Source of the DNA: Ktedonobacter racemifer
GTDB lineage: Bacteria > Chloroflexota > DTOL01 > JACQYG01
Direction of reading: 5' to 3'
DNA length: 5,623 bases
Assembly (NCBI GenBank): GCA_020723545.1
Contig: DYIS01000184.1
Coordinates: 1-5,623 of the forward strand
Position numbers and translations under genes: made by a program. Numbering within the stretch: the stretch's first letter is position 1; each line of letters opens with the position of its first letter. The notes under the pieces were generated by a model, which was given only the letters and a program-made list of their open reading frames with translations, was not told where the DNA came from and made no database searches. This document shows positions 5,602 to 5,623 of the stretch, piece by piece.

Positions 5602-5621
5602 GGTTACTGACCAGGGTAACC
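5602..5621. repeat. 6-bp inverted repeat upstream of rsmE
   Basis: GGTTAC (5602-5607) and GTAACC (5616-5621) are perfect arms around an 8-nt spacer, immediately upstream of the rsmE ATG at 5600. It could be an operator or an mRNA hairpin taking the place of a ribosome binding site. It is short enough to be chance, and the window ends two bases beyond it. Confidence 0.35.
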
Positions 5622-5623
5622 CA

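Overview
All six protein-coding genes in this window lie on the minus strand, so transcription runs from right to left. The order is rsmE (16S rRNA m3U1498 methyltransferase), a YegS/DagK-type lipid kinase, a 120-residue beta-rich protein, a 599-residue membrane protein with a degraded alkaline-phosphatase-type domain, an ECF-like sigma-70 factor, and a single-pass DUF5667-type membrane protein. The gaps are 3, 84, 22, 64 and 25 nt. No tRNA, rRNA, CRISPR array or complete insertion sequence is visible.

The source looks bacterial and GC-rich, with Shine-Dalgarno-led starts and one TTG start. An ECF-like sigma factor paired with a DUF5667 membrane protein, together with this style of DagK, best fits a Chloroflexota-like bacterium. 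A deep-branching actinobacterium or clostridium is possible. This is an impression from protein style, not a computed placement.

Region by region: positions 4794-5600 (rsmE) and 3867-4790 (lipid kinase) are nearly contiguous and probably translationally coupled. Positions 3420-3782 encode a small soluble protein of unknown function. Positions 1598-3397 encode the membrane protein: one N-terminal anchor, an external alkaline-phosphatase-like domain lacking the usual catalytic residues, a helical linker, then a multi-pass C-terminal membrane domain. Positions 1006-1533 and 105-980 hold the sigma factor and its likely membrane partner. A candidate ECF-type promoter overlaps the stop codon of the upstream gene, and a 9-bp hairpin sits in the sigma gene leader. 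The sigma/DUF5667 pair may therefore form its own, possibly self-regulated, unit inside a longer co-directional run. Positions 1-104 are non-coding and contain a tract that may be the edge of a dispersed or REP-like repeat.

The genes most worth attention are the degenerate phosphatase-fold membrane protein, the sigma/DUF5667 pair next to it, and the small unknown protein. A working hypothesis is an envelope- or lipid-related function (DagK plus a phosphatase-fold membrane protein) next to an envelope-sensing sigma system. Nothing in the sequence proves that link.
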